DNA of 64,000 nucleotides, from contig JASGMJ010000012.1 of assembly GCA_030156535.1 (NCBI GenBank), forward strand, positions 1 through 64,000, written 5' to 3'. Under the pieces are notes generated by a model. The model was given only the letters and a program-made list of their open reading frames with translations, had not been told where the DNA came from and searched no databases. Shown here piece after piece: positions 1-9,572 of this stretch (positions are counted from its first letter, which is position 1; each line of letters begins with the position of its first letter). A program made the translations under genes and the position numbers. The stretch comes from Candidatus Sumerlaeota bacterium (GTDB lineage: Bacteria; Sumerlaeota; Sumerlaeia; SLMS01; JAHLLQ01).

Positions 1-196
1 GTCATGTCGCTTGGATAGCTGGGTCGGTTGGGCATCATGGCCTTGACCCCTCGCCGCCCCCCGAGAACAACGGCAAGAACTTTCCGGATGGTCTCTAAGG
101 GTCCGATTAAGACTGCCAAATCCAGAAACCTCCCGACGGACCCAACAGCTTTTCGACTCGCTCAAGAACGGCGGCATTCAAGAATATCTTCAGGAC

Positions 197-490
197 ATGA
201 AGAACCCCACCGGCCTCTCTAAAGAGGATGGTCAGCTTCCAGAAGCCACTGCCGAGATTGCTCAGGCCGGTTACAAAAAAGGCCCGGTTAGAATGGAAGG
301 GGATCGGGACGGAAAGCGGCAAAAGGTGGATGTGGGAGGAAGAGCCGCAAGGGGGGAAGTCCCCATCTCTCGTGAATATCTGCGAGGCTTGAGGGACAAT
401 GCTAAGACCAAGGAAAGTAAGAAGATGATCGACAGTATCTTGGCGGAGGCCGATCGTGTTGTACCTATCCCGGACACCACCGATGCTTGA
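197..490 (+). CDS. hypothetical small charged protein
   Basis: A 97-residue, Lys/Glu-rich, soluble-looking protein that I do not recognise. The same frame is open further upstream, from about position 47, and reads protein-like (leucine/aspartate-rich helix) before this Met, so the true start may lie upstream at a non-ATG codon or the 5' end may be damaged. Its TGA overlaps the ATG of the next gene (ATGCTTGA at 483-490), which suggests translational coupling and supports both being real. Base composition is visibly AT-richer than the rest of the window, consistent with acquired DNA. No function is proposed. Confidence 0.45.
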   Translation: MKNPTGLSKEDGQLPEATAEIAQAGYKKGPVRMEGDRDGKRQKVDVGGRAARGEVPISREYLRGLRDNAKTKESKKMIDSILAEADRVVPIPDTTDA

Positions 491-977
491 GAATCTAAAA
501 AACAAAAATGCCGTTTGGTGGAGCTATTTCAAGGAACCACTATTTGCAGCACTTTTTGCCTTCTTGCTCGCTGCTGCCGTGGGCAAAGAACCGATAACCA
601 AGTTCGTTGAACGTTTTGTTCCGGTGTTCGTCGGTGTCCCAGCGCTCTTGTTTACCTTCTCGCTGCAACTGAGGAGTTCGATTGTAAGCGGGATTTCTGG
701 GGATTTTGCAGGCTGGCTCCAGTACAAGAAGTCCGACCTCTACTACCTTACCGCTGCTCTCTACACCGTATGGTCCGGTTTTGTTGTCATTCTGCTCTGT
801 CCTATCTTGGTTGCAACCAAACCTCCGTACTGGGGGCCGATGGTTCTTGGACTACTCAGCTTATCCGTTGTTCAAACCTTTAATCTCTCCAGAACCAGCT
901 TTGAAGTTCATAGCCTAAGGACCACCTTCGAGCGAGATATGAAGAAAGAAGCACTCCAAGGCAAAGACCCCAAATAA
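483..977 (+). CDS. hypothetical small integral membrane protein
   Basis: A 164-residue protein starting at the ATG that overlaps the upstream stop; a Met nine codons earlier is less likely because it would overlap the neighbour more. Hydrophobic stretches near residues 18-33, 45-62, 85-107 and 115-135 predict three or four membrane helices, followed by a charged C-terminal tail of about 30 residues. No family is recognised. With the preceding gene it forms a two-gene AT-rich unit ending close to an integrase remnant, so it is probably cargo of a degraded mobile element. A membrane partner of the upstream small protein (immunity or effector role) is conceivable but unsupported. Confidence 0.5.
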   Translation: MLENLKNKNAVWWSYFKEPLFAALFAFLLAAAVGKEPITKFVERFVPVFVGVPALLFTFSLQLRSSIVSGISGDFAGWLQYKKSDLYYLTAALYTVWSGFVVILLCPILVATKPPYWGPMVLGLLSLSVVQTFNLSRTSFEVHSLRTTFERDMKKEALQGKDPK

Positions 978-1069
978 CCGCCTTCCTCTCCGAACCCGCC
1001 GCCGAGGAATCCCTCCTCTTCCTCTTCTCCTCCATGGGCTAAGCTACCACGCAGGCCAAGCAAGGTGCC

Positions 1070-1198
1070 TCACCCTACCACCGGCAGCTTCTCCACGGCA
1101 TCCGCGGCCTCGTCTTTCGCGAGGCGGACATTGTTCTGCTCGGTGACGCGGGTGTCCGCGTGCCCCATGAGCCTGGCAATCTGGCGCAGGGGCACTCC
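1070..1198 (-). pseudogene. tyrosine recombinase (phage integrase) C-terminal remnant
   Basis: The last 42 codons of a frame on the minus strand match the C-terminal end of phage-type tyrosine recombinases: GVPLRQIARLMGHADTRVTE, where GH is the conserved LGH box, then VRLAKDEAADAVEKLPVVG before TGA. Upstream of position 1198 the frame is no longer integrase-like and runs into the 3' end of lipA, so the catalytic core is missing. At the place of the nucleophilic tyrosine (after TEQ) there is Asn-Asn. It is therefore a dead fragment, evidence that an integrating element once ended beside lipA. Confidence 0.7.
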
Positions 1199-1254
1199 GG
1201 GCGCCGGGCAGGCGCCCATTGGGTGATGTCCGGCTGCTGGTCCTGCCTGATCTG

Positions 1255-2214
1255 CTACTTGGCGGAGAGGACGCCGTCGCTTTGTTCGTCGGCGTGGTAG
1301 GAGGAGCGGACCATGGGGCCGGATTCGACGTGGGGAATGCCCATGGCTTCGCCTTCGCGTTTGAGCTGGGCGAATTCCTCGGGGTGGGCAAAGCGCGTGA
1401 TGGGCAGGTGGGCGGGGGTCGGCTGGAGGTACTGGCCGATGGTGAAGATGTCGCACTCGATGGCGACGAGGTCGGCCATGAGTTCGCGGACTTCATCGAG
1501 TGTCTCGCCGACGCCGAGCATGATGCCGGTCTTGGTCTTCAATCCGGCGGCCTTGGCGCGTTCGAGCACCTGGAGCGAGCGGGCGTAGACGGCCTGGGGG
1601 CGCACGGTGGCGTACAGGTGCGGGACGGTCTCGAGATTGTGGTTCAGGATTTCGGGGCGCGCGGCAAAGACCATGTCGAGTGCGTGGGCGTCGCCGAGGA
1701 AGTCGGGGATCAGCACTTCGATGCGGCAGCCGGGGGATTTGGAGCGGATGCGCTCGATGGTCTCGGCGAAGATGGCGGCGCCGCCGTCGCGCAGTTCGTC
1801 GCGATTGACGGACGTGATGACGGCGTGGCGCAGCCCCATGTTGGCGACGGAGTCGGCAACGCGGCGGGGCTCGTCGAGGTCGAGTTCCTGGGGGCGGCCC
1901 GTCTTGACGGCGCAGAAGCGGCAGGTGCGCGTGCAGGTGTCGCCCAGGATCATGAACGTGGCGGTGCCACGCGACCAGCATTCACCGAGATTGGGGCAAC
2001 GTGCTTCCTCGCAGACCGTGTGGAGGCCCTTGTCGTCAACGAGGCTGCGAATGTGGTTGAAGTTCCCTCCCCCGCCGATTTTGCCGCGAATCCACGGGGG
2101 GAGGCGCCGTCCCGTTTCGGCCAGCTGGGCGGGTGTGAGGCTGCCGGGGTGGTAGCCCGTCGTCCATTGCTCGACGGGAATGGGCTGGGGGGGCGGGTGG
2201 TGGATAACGGGCAC
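1255..2214 (-). CDS. lipA: lipoyl synthase LipA
   Basis: A radical-SAM enzyme that inserts two sulfurs into octanoyl chains on lipoyl domains. The 319-residue protein has the N-terminal auxiliary-cluster cysteines ([12 protein letters not shown]), the radical-[11 protein letters not shown] motif and the C-terminal RSSYHADEQ region whose serine ligates the auxiliary cluster. I chose the GTG at 2214 because AGGAG lies seven bases upstream and the protein then has the usual length; the frame continues upstream without a recognisable protein. It is transcribed away from gltA. LipB and lipoyl-dependent dehydrogenases are not in the window, so its place beside citrate synthase is only loosely metabolic. 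Confidence 0.95.
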   Translation of the reverse strand: MPVIHHPPPQPIPVEQWTTGYHPGSLTPAQLAETGRRLPPWIRGKIGGGGNFNHIRSLVDDKGLHTVCEEARCPNLGECWSRGTATFMILGDTCTRTCRFCAVKTGRPQELDLDEPRRVADSVANMGLRHAVITSVNRDELRDGGAAIFAETIERIRSKSPGCRIEVLIPDFLGDAHALDMVFAARPEILNHNLETVPHLYATVRPQAVYARSLQVLERAKAAGLKTKTGIMLGVGETLDEVRELMADLVAIECDIFTIGQYLQPTPAHLPITRFAHPEEFAQLKREGEAMGIPHVESGPMVRSSYHADEQSDGVLSAK

Positions 2215-2503
2215 GGCGGGACTCCTGCGCGAACGCGATTCAACTGGGGAGAGGATGGGGGGCGAGGAGCGTGTCGTGCAAGGGTGGAATCGCCGGGGGA
2301 ATCGTGTGCGGCACTCCGGCAATCCTTGACGCCTCGCTCCCGGCTGGTATTCAAAGCGGCAAATTGGAATGCCCCGGGTTGTCTTCTGGGACTTCCAGGC
2401 GTTTTTCCACTGGCAGGCATTTTGCCTTACGCGGTGGCCCCAGGCGCGGCCCTTAGCAGGCCGTCTGGCGCGCCCCGATTCCCCCCACAACGAGGACCCC
2501 GCC

Positions 2504-3793
<1,290 letters not shown>

Positions 3794-3822
3794 GCCGCAA
3801 GACCAACGCATCAATCAACGCG

Positions 3823-3850
3823 AAGGCCGCTCGATGTTTCGGGCGGCCTT
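3823..3850. terminator. bidirectional intrinsic terminator between gltA and the dnaC-like gene
   Basis: An eight-base-pair perfect stem AAGGCCGC / GCGGCCTT (3823-3830 with 3843-3850) with a 12-base loop lies between two convergent genes. The A-rich start and T-rich end of the stem can serve as U-tracts in either direction, although no long T run follows. Confidence 0.65.
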
Positions 3851-3857
3851 CTTGCGT

Positions 3858-4565
3858 TCAGCGCATGTTCTCGAAGCGGAAGTCGCCGTCCGGGAAGCGG
3901 AAGTTCTGGCACATCTCGTGGAGGCGGGAGACGACGCGCTCGCCGTTGCGAACGGCGAGTTCGGAGTCGTCGCAGTTCGTCGTGACGATCAGGGCGCGGC
4001 AGCTTTCGTAGCGATTGTTGATGATCAGGTAGATGCGGTCGCGGATCCAGTCGCGTGCGGACTCGGCGCCGAGGTCGTCGAAGACGAGGAGGTCGGCACT
4101 GTCCATCTCGCCGAGGATTTCCTCCTGGCGTTCCTCGCTATCCTTCTCGAAGGAGTATTGGAGGCGTGCCATCAGGCTGCTGACATTGACGTAGAGCCCG
4201 GAGTAGCCGTTGCGCAGGACTTCGTGAAGGATGCCGGTGGCGATGTGCGTCTTGCCCGAGCCCGTGCCGCCGCGCAGGATGAGGCCCCGTTCCTCCTTCG
4301 GAGTGAAGGAGCGGGCGTAGGATTCGGCGAACTTGCGGATGTCTCGGCGGACCGTGTCGCCCGGGGCGACGCGAAAGGTGGAGAGGCGTTTGTTGCGGAA
4401 GCGCGCGGGAATGCGGGCGCGCTCCATGGCGAGGCGGTGTTTTTCCTCGTCCCACAGGCCGCACTGGCATTTGGTGACGTTGCCGTCGTCGCCGACGATG
4501 AGTCCGTAGCCCCCGCAGTGGGGGCAAATTTCGGGTTCGCTGGCTTTCGTTTTCGCTGGAGTCAT
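3858..4565 (-). CDS. DnaC/IstB-like AAA+ ATPase with N-terminal zinc ribbon
   Basis: A 235-residue P-loop ATPase of the DnaC/DnaI/IstB group, which loads helicases or serves transposases. An N-terminal zinc ribbon (CPHC about 22 residues before CQC) precedes Walker A GGTGSGKTH, Walker B LLVFDDLGAE and a sensor-1 region (IVTTNCDDSEL). No transposase (IstA) or replication gene is adjacent, so a cellular helicase-loader role like DnaI is more likely than an insertion-sequence role. The start is the ATG at 4565; a TTG at 4607 would add 14 residues with no better ribosome site. It is divergent from the YkgJ-family gene. Confidence 0.8.
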   Translation of the reverse strand: MTPAKTKASEPEICPHCGGYGLIVGDDGNVTKCQCGLWDEEKHRLAMERARIPARFRNKRLSTFRVAPGDTVRRDIRKFAESYARSFTPKEERGLILRGGTGSGKTHIATGILHEVLRNGYSGLYVNVSSLMARLQYSFEKDSEERQEEILGEMDSADLLVFDDLGAESARDWIRDRIYLIINNRYESCRALIVTTNCDDSELAVRNGERVVSRLHEMCQNFRFPDGDFRFENMR

Positions 4566-4657
4566 GGGCCGTCCGGGCCGGCAGTTGCCGGAAGTGTGAG
4601 GAGGCAATCACGGCGGCGGGGCGGAAGGCAAGATCAGGCTCTGGAGTTTTCCCAGCA

Positions 4658-5917
4658 ATGAGCGATTCCCTTTTCGCAATTCCGCCGGACGTCCGGTTCT
4701 CCTGCACCCAGTGCGGGGATTGCTGCCGTTCCTGGAATGTCCTGCTGGGCCCCGGGGAAGCAGAACGAATCGAAGGGCTGGATTGGGCGGGGCGCGAGGA
4801 CGCCCTGGCGGACGTGGCCGTCACCGCACCGGTTGCGGCCGGGAAGCTGACGGGCCGGCGCCTGGCCCGGCGCCCGGGCGGCGCCTGCGTCTTTCTGGGG
4901 GCGGACAACGGTTGCCTGATCCATCGGCATTTCGGCGAGCAGGCCAAGCCGCTGCTCTGCCGCATGTACCCCTTTGCCTTCGTGCGCACGGGCGGGCGCG
5001 TCGCGGTGGACTGCTCCTTCGCCTGCCGTTCCATCGCACGGGGATCTGGCGAGCCTCTGGAAGTGCGAACGCCGGAGTGGCTGCGGCTGCTGGAGGAATC
5101 CCCCGCTGCGGAGGCGAACGCCCCGCGTCTGGATGCGAAGCGGGCTCTGAAGCCGGAGACGCTCTGGGAGCTGGAGCACGGCGTGGCTGAGCTGCTGAAC
5201 GTGCCGGAGCTACCGTTCTTCGTCCGCCTGCGATGCGCGATGCAGTTCGCCGAGTTGTCGGCGAATGGCGACCCCGAGGCGCCAATGGCGGGTGAGTTGC
5301 GGGGGGCGCTGCGCTCAACGCTCCCCCGGCGCATGGCCGCGCGCCCGGCGGAAGGGACGATGAATGCCACGCAGCGGGCGTTGTTCCTCCAGGAAGTCTA
5401 CGCCCACTTGAACCCTCCACCGGAGGGCGAGGGGCCGCGTCAGATGCGCGAGCGCGAGTGGGTGGCTGCGGGCGAGGCCTTCCGCGATGGGCGGGGCAAT
5501 CCCCGCGTGGACGGGCAGGAACTGAAGGTTTCCTGGAGCGATATCCGGCGTGTGAGCCTGGAGGCGGTCGGGGCGGCGGGAGAGGCCGTGCTGGCGCGGT
5601 GGCTGACGGCGGCAGTCGTGGGCCAGCGCTTTCGCTTTGCTGCGGACGAGGAGTTGCCGTTCGGCGAGGCGGTGGCGCGGCTGGCGTTGCGCTACCCGAT
5701 GGCGCTGTGGGGGGCGAAGGCGCTGGCGGCGGAGCGCGGCACGGCCAGCGTGGGCGTTGAGGACTTGCAGCAGGCGATTCGGCTGATCGACCGGGCGGCC
5801 GGGCGGATTCCGCTGGGGAATCTGGACAACAAGCAACGCGCGGCCGTGGAGTTCGTCCTCCGGGAGACGGGCGCCATCGAGGCGGCCGTGCTGGACGTCA
5901 CGCACGGGCGGGTGTAG
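4658..5917 (+). CDS. YkgJ-family cysteine-cluster protein
   Basis: A 419-residue protein of the YkgJ/FliB-like family, thought to bind zinc or an iron-sulfur cluster. The N-terminal CTQCGDCC cluster (residues 16-23) is followed by the second conserved block, in which cysteines flank GCLIHRHFG and LLCRMYPF. The remaining ~300 residues are Ala/Glu/Arg-rich helices without a domain I recognise; this is much longer than the ~120-residue core. Some relatives methylate flagellin lysines, but no flagellar genes occur here, so the function is unknown. Confidence 0.75.
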   Translation: MSDSLFAIPPDVRFSCTQCGDCCRSWNVLLGPGEAERIEGLDWAGREDALADVAVTAPVAAGKLTGRRLARRPGGACVFLGADNGCLIHRHFGEQAKPLLCRMYPFAFVRTGGRVAVDCSFACRSIARGSGEPLEVRTPEWLRLLEESPAAEANAPRLDAKRALKPETLWELEHGVAELLNVPELPFFVRLRCAMQFAELSANGDPEAPMAGELRGALRSTLPRRMAARPAEGTMNATQRALFLQEVYAHLNPPPEGEGPRQMREREWVAAGEAFRDGRGNPRVDGQELKVSWSDIRRVSLEAVGAAGEAVLARWLTAAVVGQRFRFAADEELPFGEAVARLALRYPMALWGAKALAAERGTASVGVEDLQQAIRLIDRAAGRIPLGNLDNKQRAAVEFVLRETGAIEAAVLDVTHGRV

Positions 5918-6006
5918 GCCGAGCTTCCGCTGGACACGAGCAGATGCCCGGCGCATTCTGAAGTCAGGAAAAAACAGGGGGCGCACTGCCCGCGAAGGAT
6001 ACTGGC

Positions 6007-7119
6007 ATGGAGAGGACGATCCTGGTGGTCGACGACGAGCAGCGGCTGGCGGAAAGCCTGTCGGCGCTGCTACGCGAGGAGGGCTACGAGGTCGATTGCG
6101 CCGTGGGCGGACGCGAGGGGCTGCGCAAGCTCCAGGAGAATCCCCCGAACCTTGTCATCACCGACCTTCGGATGCCGGAAGTCGACGGCTTCCAAATCAT
6201 GGATTACGTCAGCAGGAACCTGCCGAACACGGCGCTCATCGTCATCACGGGACATGCCTCAACGCAGTCGGCCATCGAGGCCATCCACCAGCGCGTGGCG
6301 GATTACCTGACCAAGCCCTTCGAGTTCGACTATCTGGTGGCGTCGATCGAGAAAGTCTTTGCACAGGTGGAGGCGGATGAGCTGCGGCGCGACATGATCC
6401 GCATGATCAGCCACGACATCAAGGTGCCGCTCAACAGCATCATGGGCTTTGCCCAGTTCATCGTGGACAAAAAGACAGGCGAGGTGAGCCCGAAAGCGGC
6501 GGAGTACTCCGAGAAGATCGTCCTCAATAGCCAGCGGATTCTCGGCCTGCTCGACAACTATCTGACGCACGCGCGCGCGGAATCCGGGCGGCTGGAAATC
6601 ATGCCGCAGCCGATGAGTCTGGAAGGCGCGACGGAAGAGGCCGTGAAGTTGACGGCGGCGGAGTTCCACCGCAAGGGCATCTCGCTGGATTCCTCGATCA
6701 CCCGGATCGGGCAGTGGGTGAACGCCGACGAGCACCTGGTCTTCCGCGCCTTGTCGAATTTGCTGAACAATGCGGCGAAGTACACGCCGGAAGGCGGCTG
6801 GACGCGGGTGTGCGTCGAGCCGGTGGACGATCCCCAGGTGGGGCGGGCAGCGGAGCTGCGCGTCGAGAACTCCGGTCCCGGAATCCCGGCGGAGGAACTG
6901 CCGCACGTGTTCGACAAGTACCGCCGCAGCTCAAGTTCGCGCGGCATTGAGGGCGCGGGACTGGGGCTCTACGTTGTCCGCCACGTGGCGCAGGCACACG
7001 GAGGCTATTGCAAGGCGAGCAGCGAACCGGGCAAGTTTACATGCTTCCAGCTGATCCTGCCGCTGGAAGTCAAACTCGCTGCGGGCACCTACACGCCGCG
7101 GCCCGTGCGGCGGGAGTAA
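6007..7119 (+). CDS. hybrid receiver-histidine kinase
   Basis: A 370-residue cytoplasmic signalling protein with reversed hybrid order: an N-terminal receiver (acidic pair DD 9-10, phospho-acceptor Asp53 in ITDLRMPE, Lys103 in LTKPF), a dimerisation/phosphoacceptor domain (ISHDIKVPLNS, His136), and a HATPase domain (N box LSNLLNNAAKY, GPGIP, GAGLGLYVVRH). It has no membrane segment or sensory domain, so it is probably controlled by phosphorylation of its receiver by another kinase. No partner regulator is adjacent. It starts at ATG; its 3' end is followed at once by a short tandem-repeat array. Confidence 0.9.
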   Translation: MERTILVVDDEQRLAESLSALLREEGYEVDCAVGGREGLRKLQENPPNLVITDLRMPEVDGFQIMDYVSRNLPNTALIVITGHASTQSAIEAIHQRVADYLTKPFEFDYLVASIEKVFAQVEADELRRDMIRMISHDIKVPLNSIMGFAQFIVDKKTGEVSPKAAEYSEKIVLNSQRILGLLDNYLTHARAESGRLEIMPQPMSLEGATEEAVKLTAAEFHRKGISLDSSITRIGQWVNADEHLVFRALSNLLNNAAKYTPEGGWTRVCVEPVDDPQVGRAAELRVENSGPGIPAEELPHVFDKYRRSSSSRGIEGAGLGLYVVRHVAQAHGGYCKASSEPGKFTCFQLILPLEVKLAAGTYTPRPVRRE

Positions 7120-7126
7120 GTGCCCC

Positions 7127-7182
7127 AGCGATCGTTCCCCAGCGACAGTTCCGCAGCGACAGTTCCGCAGCGATAGTGCCGC
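7127..7182. repeat. four-copy 14-bp tandem repeat
   Basis: Four consecutive 14-bp units: agcgatcgttcccc, agcgacagttccgc, agcgacagttccgc, agcgatagtgccgc. The middle two are identical and the outer two differ at two or three positions. The array fills the 69-bp gap between the stop of the sensor kinase and the stop of the convergent argF, where a terminator would be expected. Confidence 0.9.
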
Positions 7183-7188
7183 GTTTCC

Positions 7189-8133
7189 CTACACCTTCGC
7201 GCCGAGGCACCAGCACATGATCGCCTTGATGGCGTGCATGCGATTCTCCGCCTGCTCGTAGGCGCGGCAACGGTCGCCATCGAGAATCGAATCGGTGATT
7301 TCCTCGCCACGGTGGGCAGGCATGTCGTGCAGGACAAAGGCGTGGGAGGGCGCACAGGCAAGCAGTGCGTCGTTGATCTGGAAGCCTGCGAAGGCCTTGC
7401 GGCGCTTTTCGGTCTCTTCTTCCTGACCCATGGAAACCCAGGTGTCCGTGTAGAGAACGTCCGCGTCCTTCACGGCTTCCTTCGGGCTGCGGACGATGCT
7501 GATCAGGTCGCGCGCCTTGGGGTTGGCCTTTTCGCAGACAGCCCAGATTTCCTGGGGCGGGTCGTAGCCCTCGGGAATCGCCAGCGTGAACTTTGTTTCG
7601 AAGAGACTGGACATCACCATGAGGGACTGGGCGACGTTGTTGGAATCGCCGATCCAGGCGAGGCGCAGACCGTCGAGAGAGCCGCGCGCTTCCAGAATCG
7701 TCAGGTAGTCGGCAATGATCTGGGTTGGGTGTTCAAAGTCCGAGAGGCCGTTGATAACGGGGACGGAGGCTTCGCGTGCGAGTTCGAGAACGCCTGCGTG
7801 CGAGAAAACACGGGCCTGGATGATCTGAACCCAGCGCGAAAGATTACGCGCGAGATCGCGGATGGATTCGCGCTGGCCAAGGCGGCCGATCTCGGCAGCC
7901 TGAAGGCTGACGGCGTGCCCGCCAAGCTGGAACATGCCGATCTCGAAAGAGCATCGCGTGCGCAGGGAGGGCTTCTCGAAAATCATGGCAAGCGACTTGC
8001 CGTCGAGATGCGCCTTGGGACGGCGTCCGGCGGCGAGAGCCTCGTTGAGTTCCTTCTTGAGGACGGAGGCGATGCGAAGAAGTTCCTCCGCGTCCGCCCG
8101 GCTCAGATCGCCAATGGAAATCAAACTGCGCAT
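7189..8133 (-). CDS. argF: ornithine carbamoyltransferase
   Basis: Transfers the carbamoyl group to ornithine to form citrulline in arginine synthesis. The 314-residue protein has the carbamoyl-phosphate motif FEKPSLRTR (residues 52-60), FEHPTQ (133-138) and the OTC-type SMGQEEE (234-240). The ornithine-binding loop reads HDMPAHRGEE instead of the classic HCLPAHRGEE, so the usual cysteine is Asp; this may be a subfamily variant or an altered amino-acid specificity. The start is the ATG at 8133; the upstream extension is not family-like. No other arginine gene is nearby. Confidence 0.9.
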   Translation of the reverse strand: MRSLISIGDLSRADAEELLRIASVLKKELNEALAAGRRPKAHLDGKSLAMIFEKPSLRTRCSFEIGMFQLGGHAVSLQAAEIGRLGQRESIRDLARNLSRWVQIIQARVFSHAGVLELAREASVPVINGLSDFEHPTQIIADYLTILEARGSLDGLRLAWIGDSNNVAQSLMVMSSLFETKFTLAIPEGYDPPQEIWAVCEKANPKARDLISIVRSPKEAVKDADVLYTDTWVSMGQEEETEKRRKAFAGFQINDALLACAPSHAFVLHDMPAHRGEEITDSILDGDRCRAYEQAENRMHAIKAIMCWCLGAKV

Positions 8134-8221
8134 TGCGGTTTCTCCCAAAAAAAGTGCCCCCAGTCGTGGGGCCAATCCGGGTAACACCGCCGCTTCGCGG
8201 GACGAAACCCTTTTCTTCGGA

Positions 8222-8260
8222 CCCCGAAACGCTTGGGGTTCCGGCGCTTTAGCAGCGCCG
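8222..8260. repeat. paired palindromes upstream of argF
   Basis: Two adjacent inverted repeats lie in the 204-bp gap between argF and the transporter: an imperfect accccgaaacgcttggggt palindrome (about 8221-8240) and a perfect six-base stem ggcgct/agcgcc (8243-8248 with 8254-8259). They resemble a REP-like element or folded leader RNA of argF. No T-tract follows in either direction. Confidence 0.4.
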
Positions 8261-8337
8261 CACCCCTTGTTGCCGGGCAGGAACGGGCCGCTGCCCACCG
8301 TTTCAGAGACAACGGGAACGGCGTTACGGGAGGATGC

Positions 8338-9534
8338 TCAATCGAGCTTCAGCTTATCGAGCCGCCCGGCGAGAACGTGCGCGATGGGGCGCGTGTGCTC
8401 GAGACGCTCGAACAGGATTTTCAGCACGGCGGTGATCGGGACGGCGAGGAACATGCCCGCCACGCCCCACAACATTCCCCAGAAAATCAGGGCGATCAGG
8501 ATCGTGATGGGGTGGAGGTCCAGGGATGCCCCGAGCAGCTTGGGTTCGAGCACATTGCCCACGCCGAACTGAATCGCGCCAGGCAACGCAATTGCCAGAA
8601 TGGCCGAGACCAAGGGGAATCCCGGCGTGAGCACCACAATGGGAAGAGGCAGAATCGTGGCGACGAAGGAGCCGATGTTCGGGATGAAGTTCAAAATGAA
8701 CGCCAGGAAGCCGAACGCAACAGCGTAGTCCACGTTGAGGAACGTCAGCACGAGCCCCGTGAGCAATCCCGTGAGCAGGGAGACGAGCACCTTGGTCGAA
8801 AGGTAACTGGTCACGCCGGCCTTGATCTCGCCGAGCACGCCCTTGGCCTTGGCCTTTGTTGGCTTCTGGCCAATGAGAAGGAAGAAGACGAAGATGAGGA
8901 CGAGAAAGCCCTGGGAGAAGAGATTGAGCACGGCGTTGGTGGTGGCGAGAAGGAAACGCTGGATGCTCTGCCCGGAGATTTTGGCAAAGGGATCGAGGAG
9001 CGAGAGATCGGGCTGCTTCTCGCCGGGAAGCGGATCGTCGGCCGTGGCGACGGCAGTGTCCGAGGTGGCAAGGTCGGCGGACGAGACCATCTCCCCTGCC
9101 ACGGCGCCCGGCGTTTCGGTGGCCGGCGTTCCGGTGGCTGGCGTTTTTGCAGTAGGGGTCTCGGCGGCAGGGGCGAATCCGAAGCGTTCGAGAGGCAGGG
9201 CGCCTTCGACGCGCTGGGCGAGGCGCTCGATCTGGGCTTCGTAGATACCGACGTTCTCCGCGAGCTGGGAAACAGAGGCCGTGACGATGCTGCCCATCGC
9301 GCCGATTACCACCATCCCGCACAGCATGGCGCCCAGAACGGCAAGCCACTGGGGGAAGCGAAGCCGCCGGATCTGGATTTCGACGAGTGGCATCAGCGTG
9401 TAGGAAATCAGAATCGCCAGAACAAAGGGGATCATGATGGGACGGAGCCATCGCAGGGCGGCGGCGACCGTCAGGGTCGTCAGAATGAGCAGGCAGACTG
9501 TCTGAAGGCGGAGTTCGGCGTGTTCCTGATCCAT
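8338..9534 (-). CDS. AI-2E family transporter (PerM/YdiK-like)
   Basis: A 398-residue polytopic inner-membrane protein of the AI-2E/UPF0118 family, whose members include quorum-signal exporters and sodium/proton antiporters. Helices occur at about 12-28, 32-48, 62-84, 195-220, 240-300 and 325-365. The signature segment FILNFIPNIGSFVATILP and the region FLAVPITAVLKILFERLE are present. Between the first membrane block and the rest is an Ala/Thr/Pro-rich insert (about residues 124-170) with repeated TPAT/ATGTPATETP units. It lies 39 bp downstream of the cupin gene on the same strand. The substrate cannot be inferred. Confidence 0.85.
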   Translation of the reverse strand: MDQEHAELRLQTVCLLILTTLTVAAALRWLRPIMIPFVLAILISYTLMPLVEIQIRRLRFPQWLAVLGAMLCGMVVIGAMGSIVTASVSQLAENVGIYEAQIERLAQRVEGALPLERFGFAPAAETPTAKTPATGTPATETPGAVAGEMVSSADLATSDTAVATADDPLPGEKQPDLSLLDPFAKISGQSIQRFLLATTNAVLNLFSQGFLVLIFVFFLLIGQKPTKAKAKGVLGEIKAGVTSYLSTKVLVSLLTGLLTGLVLTFLNVDYAVAFGFLAFILNFIPNIGSFVATILPLPIVVLTPGFPLVSAILAIALPGAIQFGVGNVLEPKLLGASLDLHPITILIALIFWGMLWGVAGMFLAVPITAVLKILFERLEHTRPIAHVLAGRLDKLKLD

Positions 9535-9572
9535 GCGGTCCTCGGGAAGTTCTCTGGGGCGTTGCGTGAGTC

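Noticed and set aside
3..98. Frame open from the left edge to a TAA at 96-98 (ending ENNGKNFPDGL), possibly the C-terminus of a gene starting outside the window.
   Set aside because: Only about 32 codons are visible, with no recognisable motif; I could not separate it from chance.
3858..4565. DnaC/IstB-like ATPase as part of an IS21-type insertion sequence.
   Set aside because: No istA transposase, terminal inverted repeats or target duplication flank it, and the zinc ribbon fits helicase loaders.
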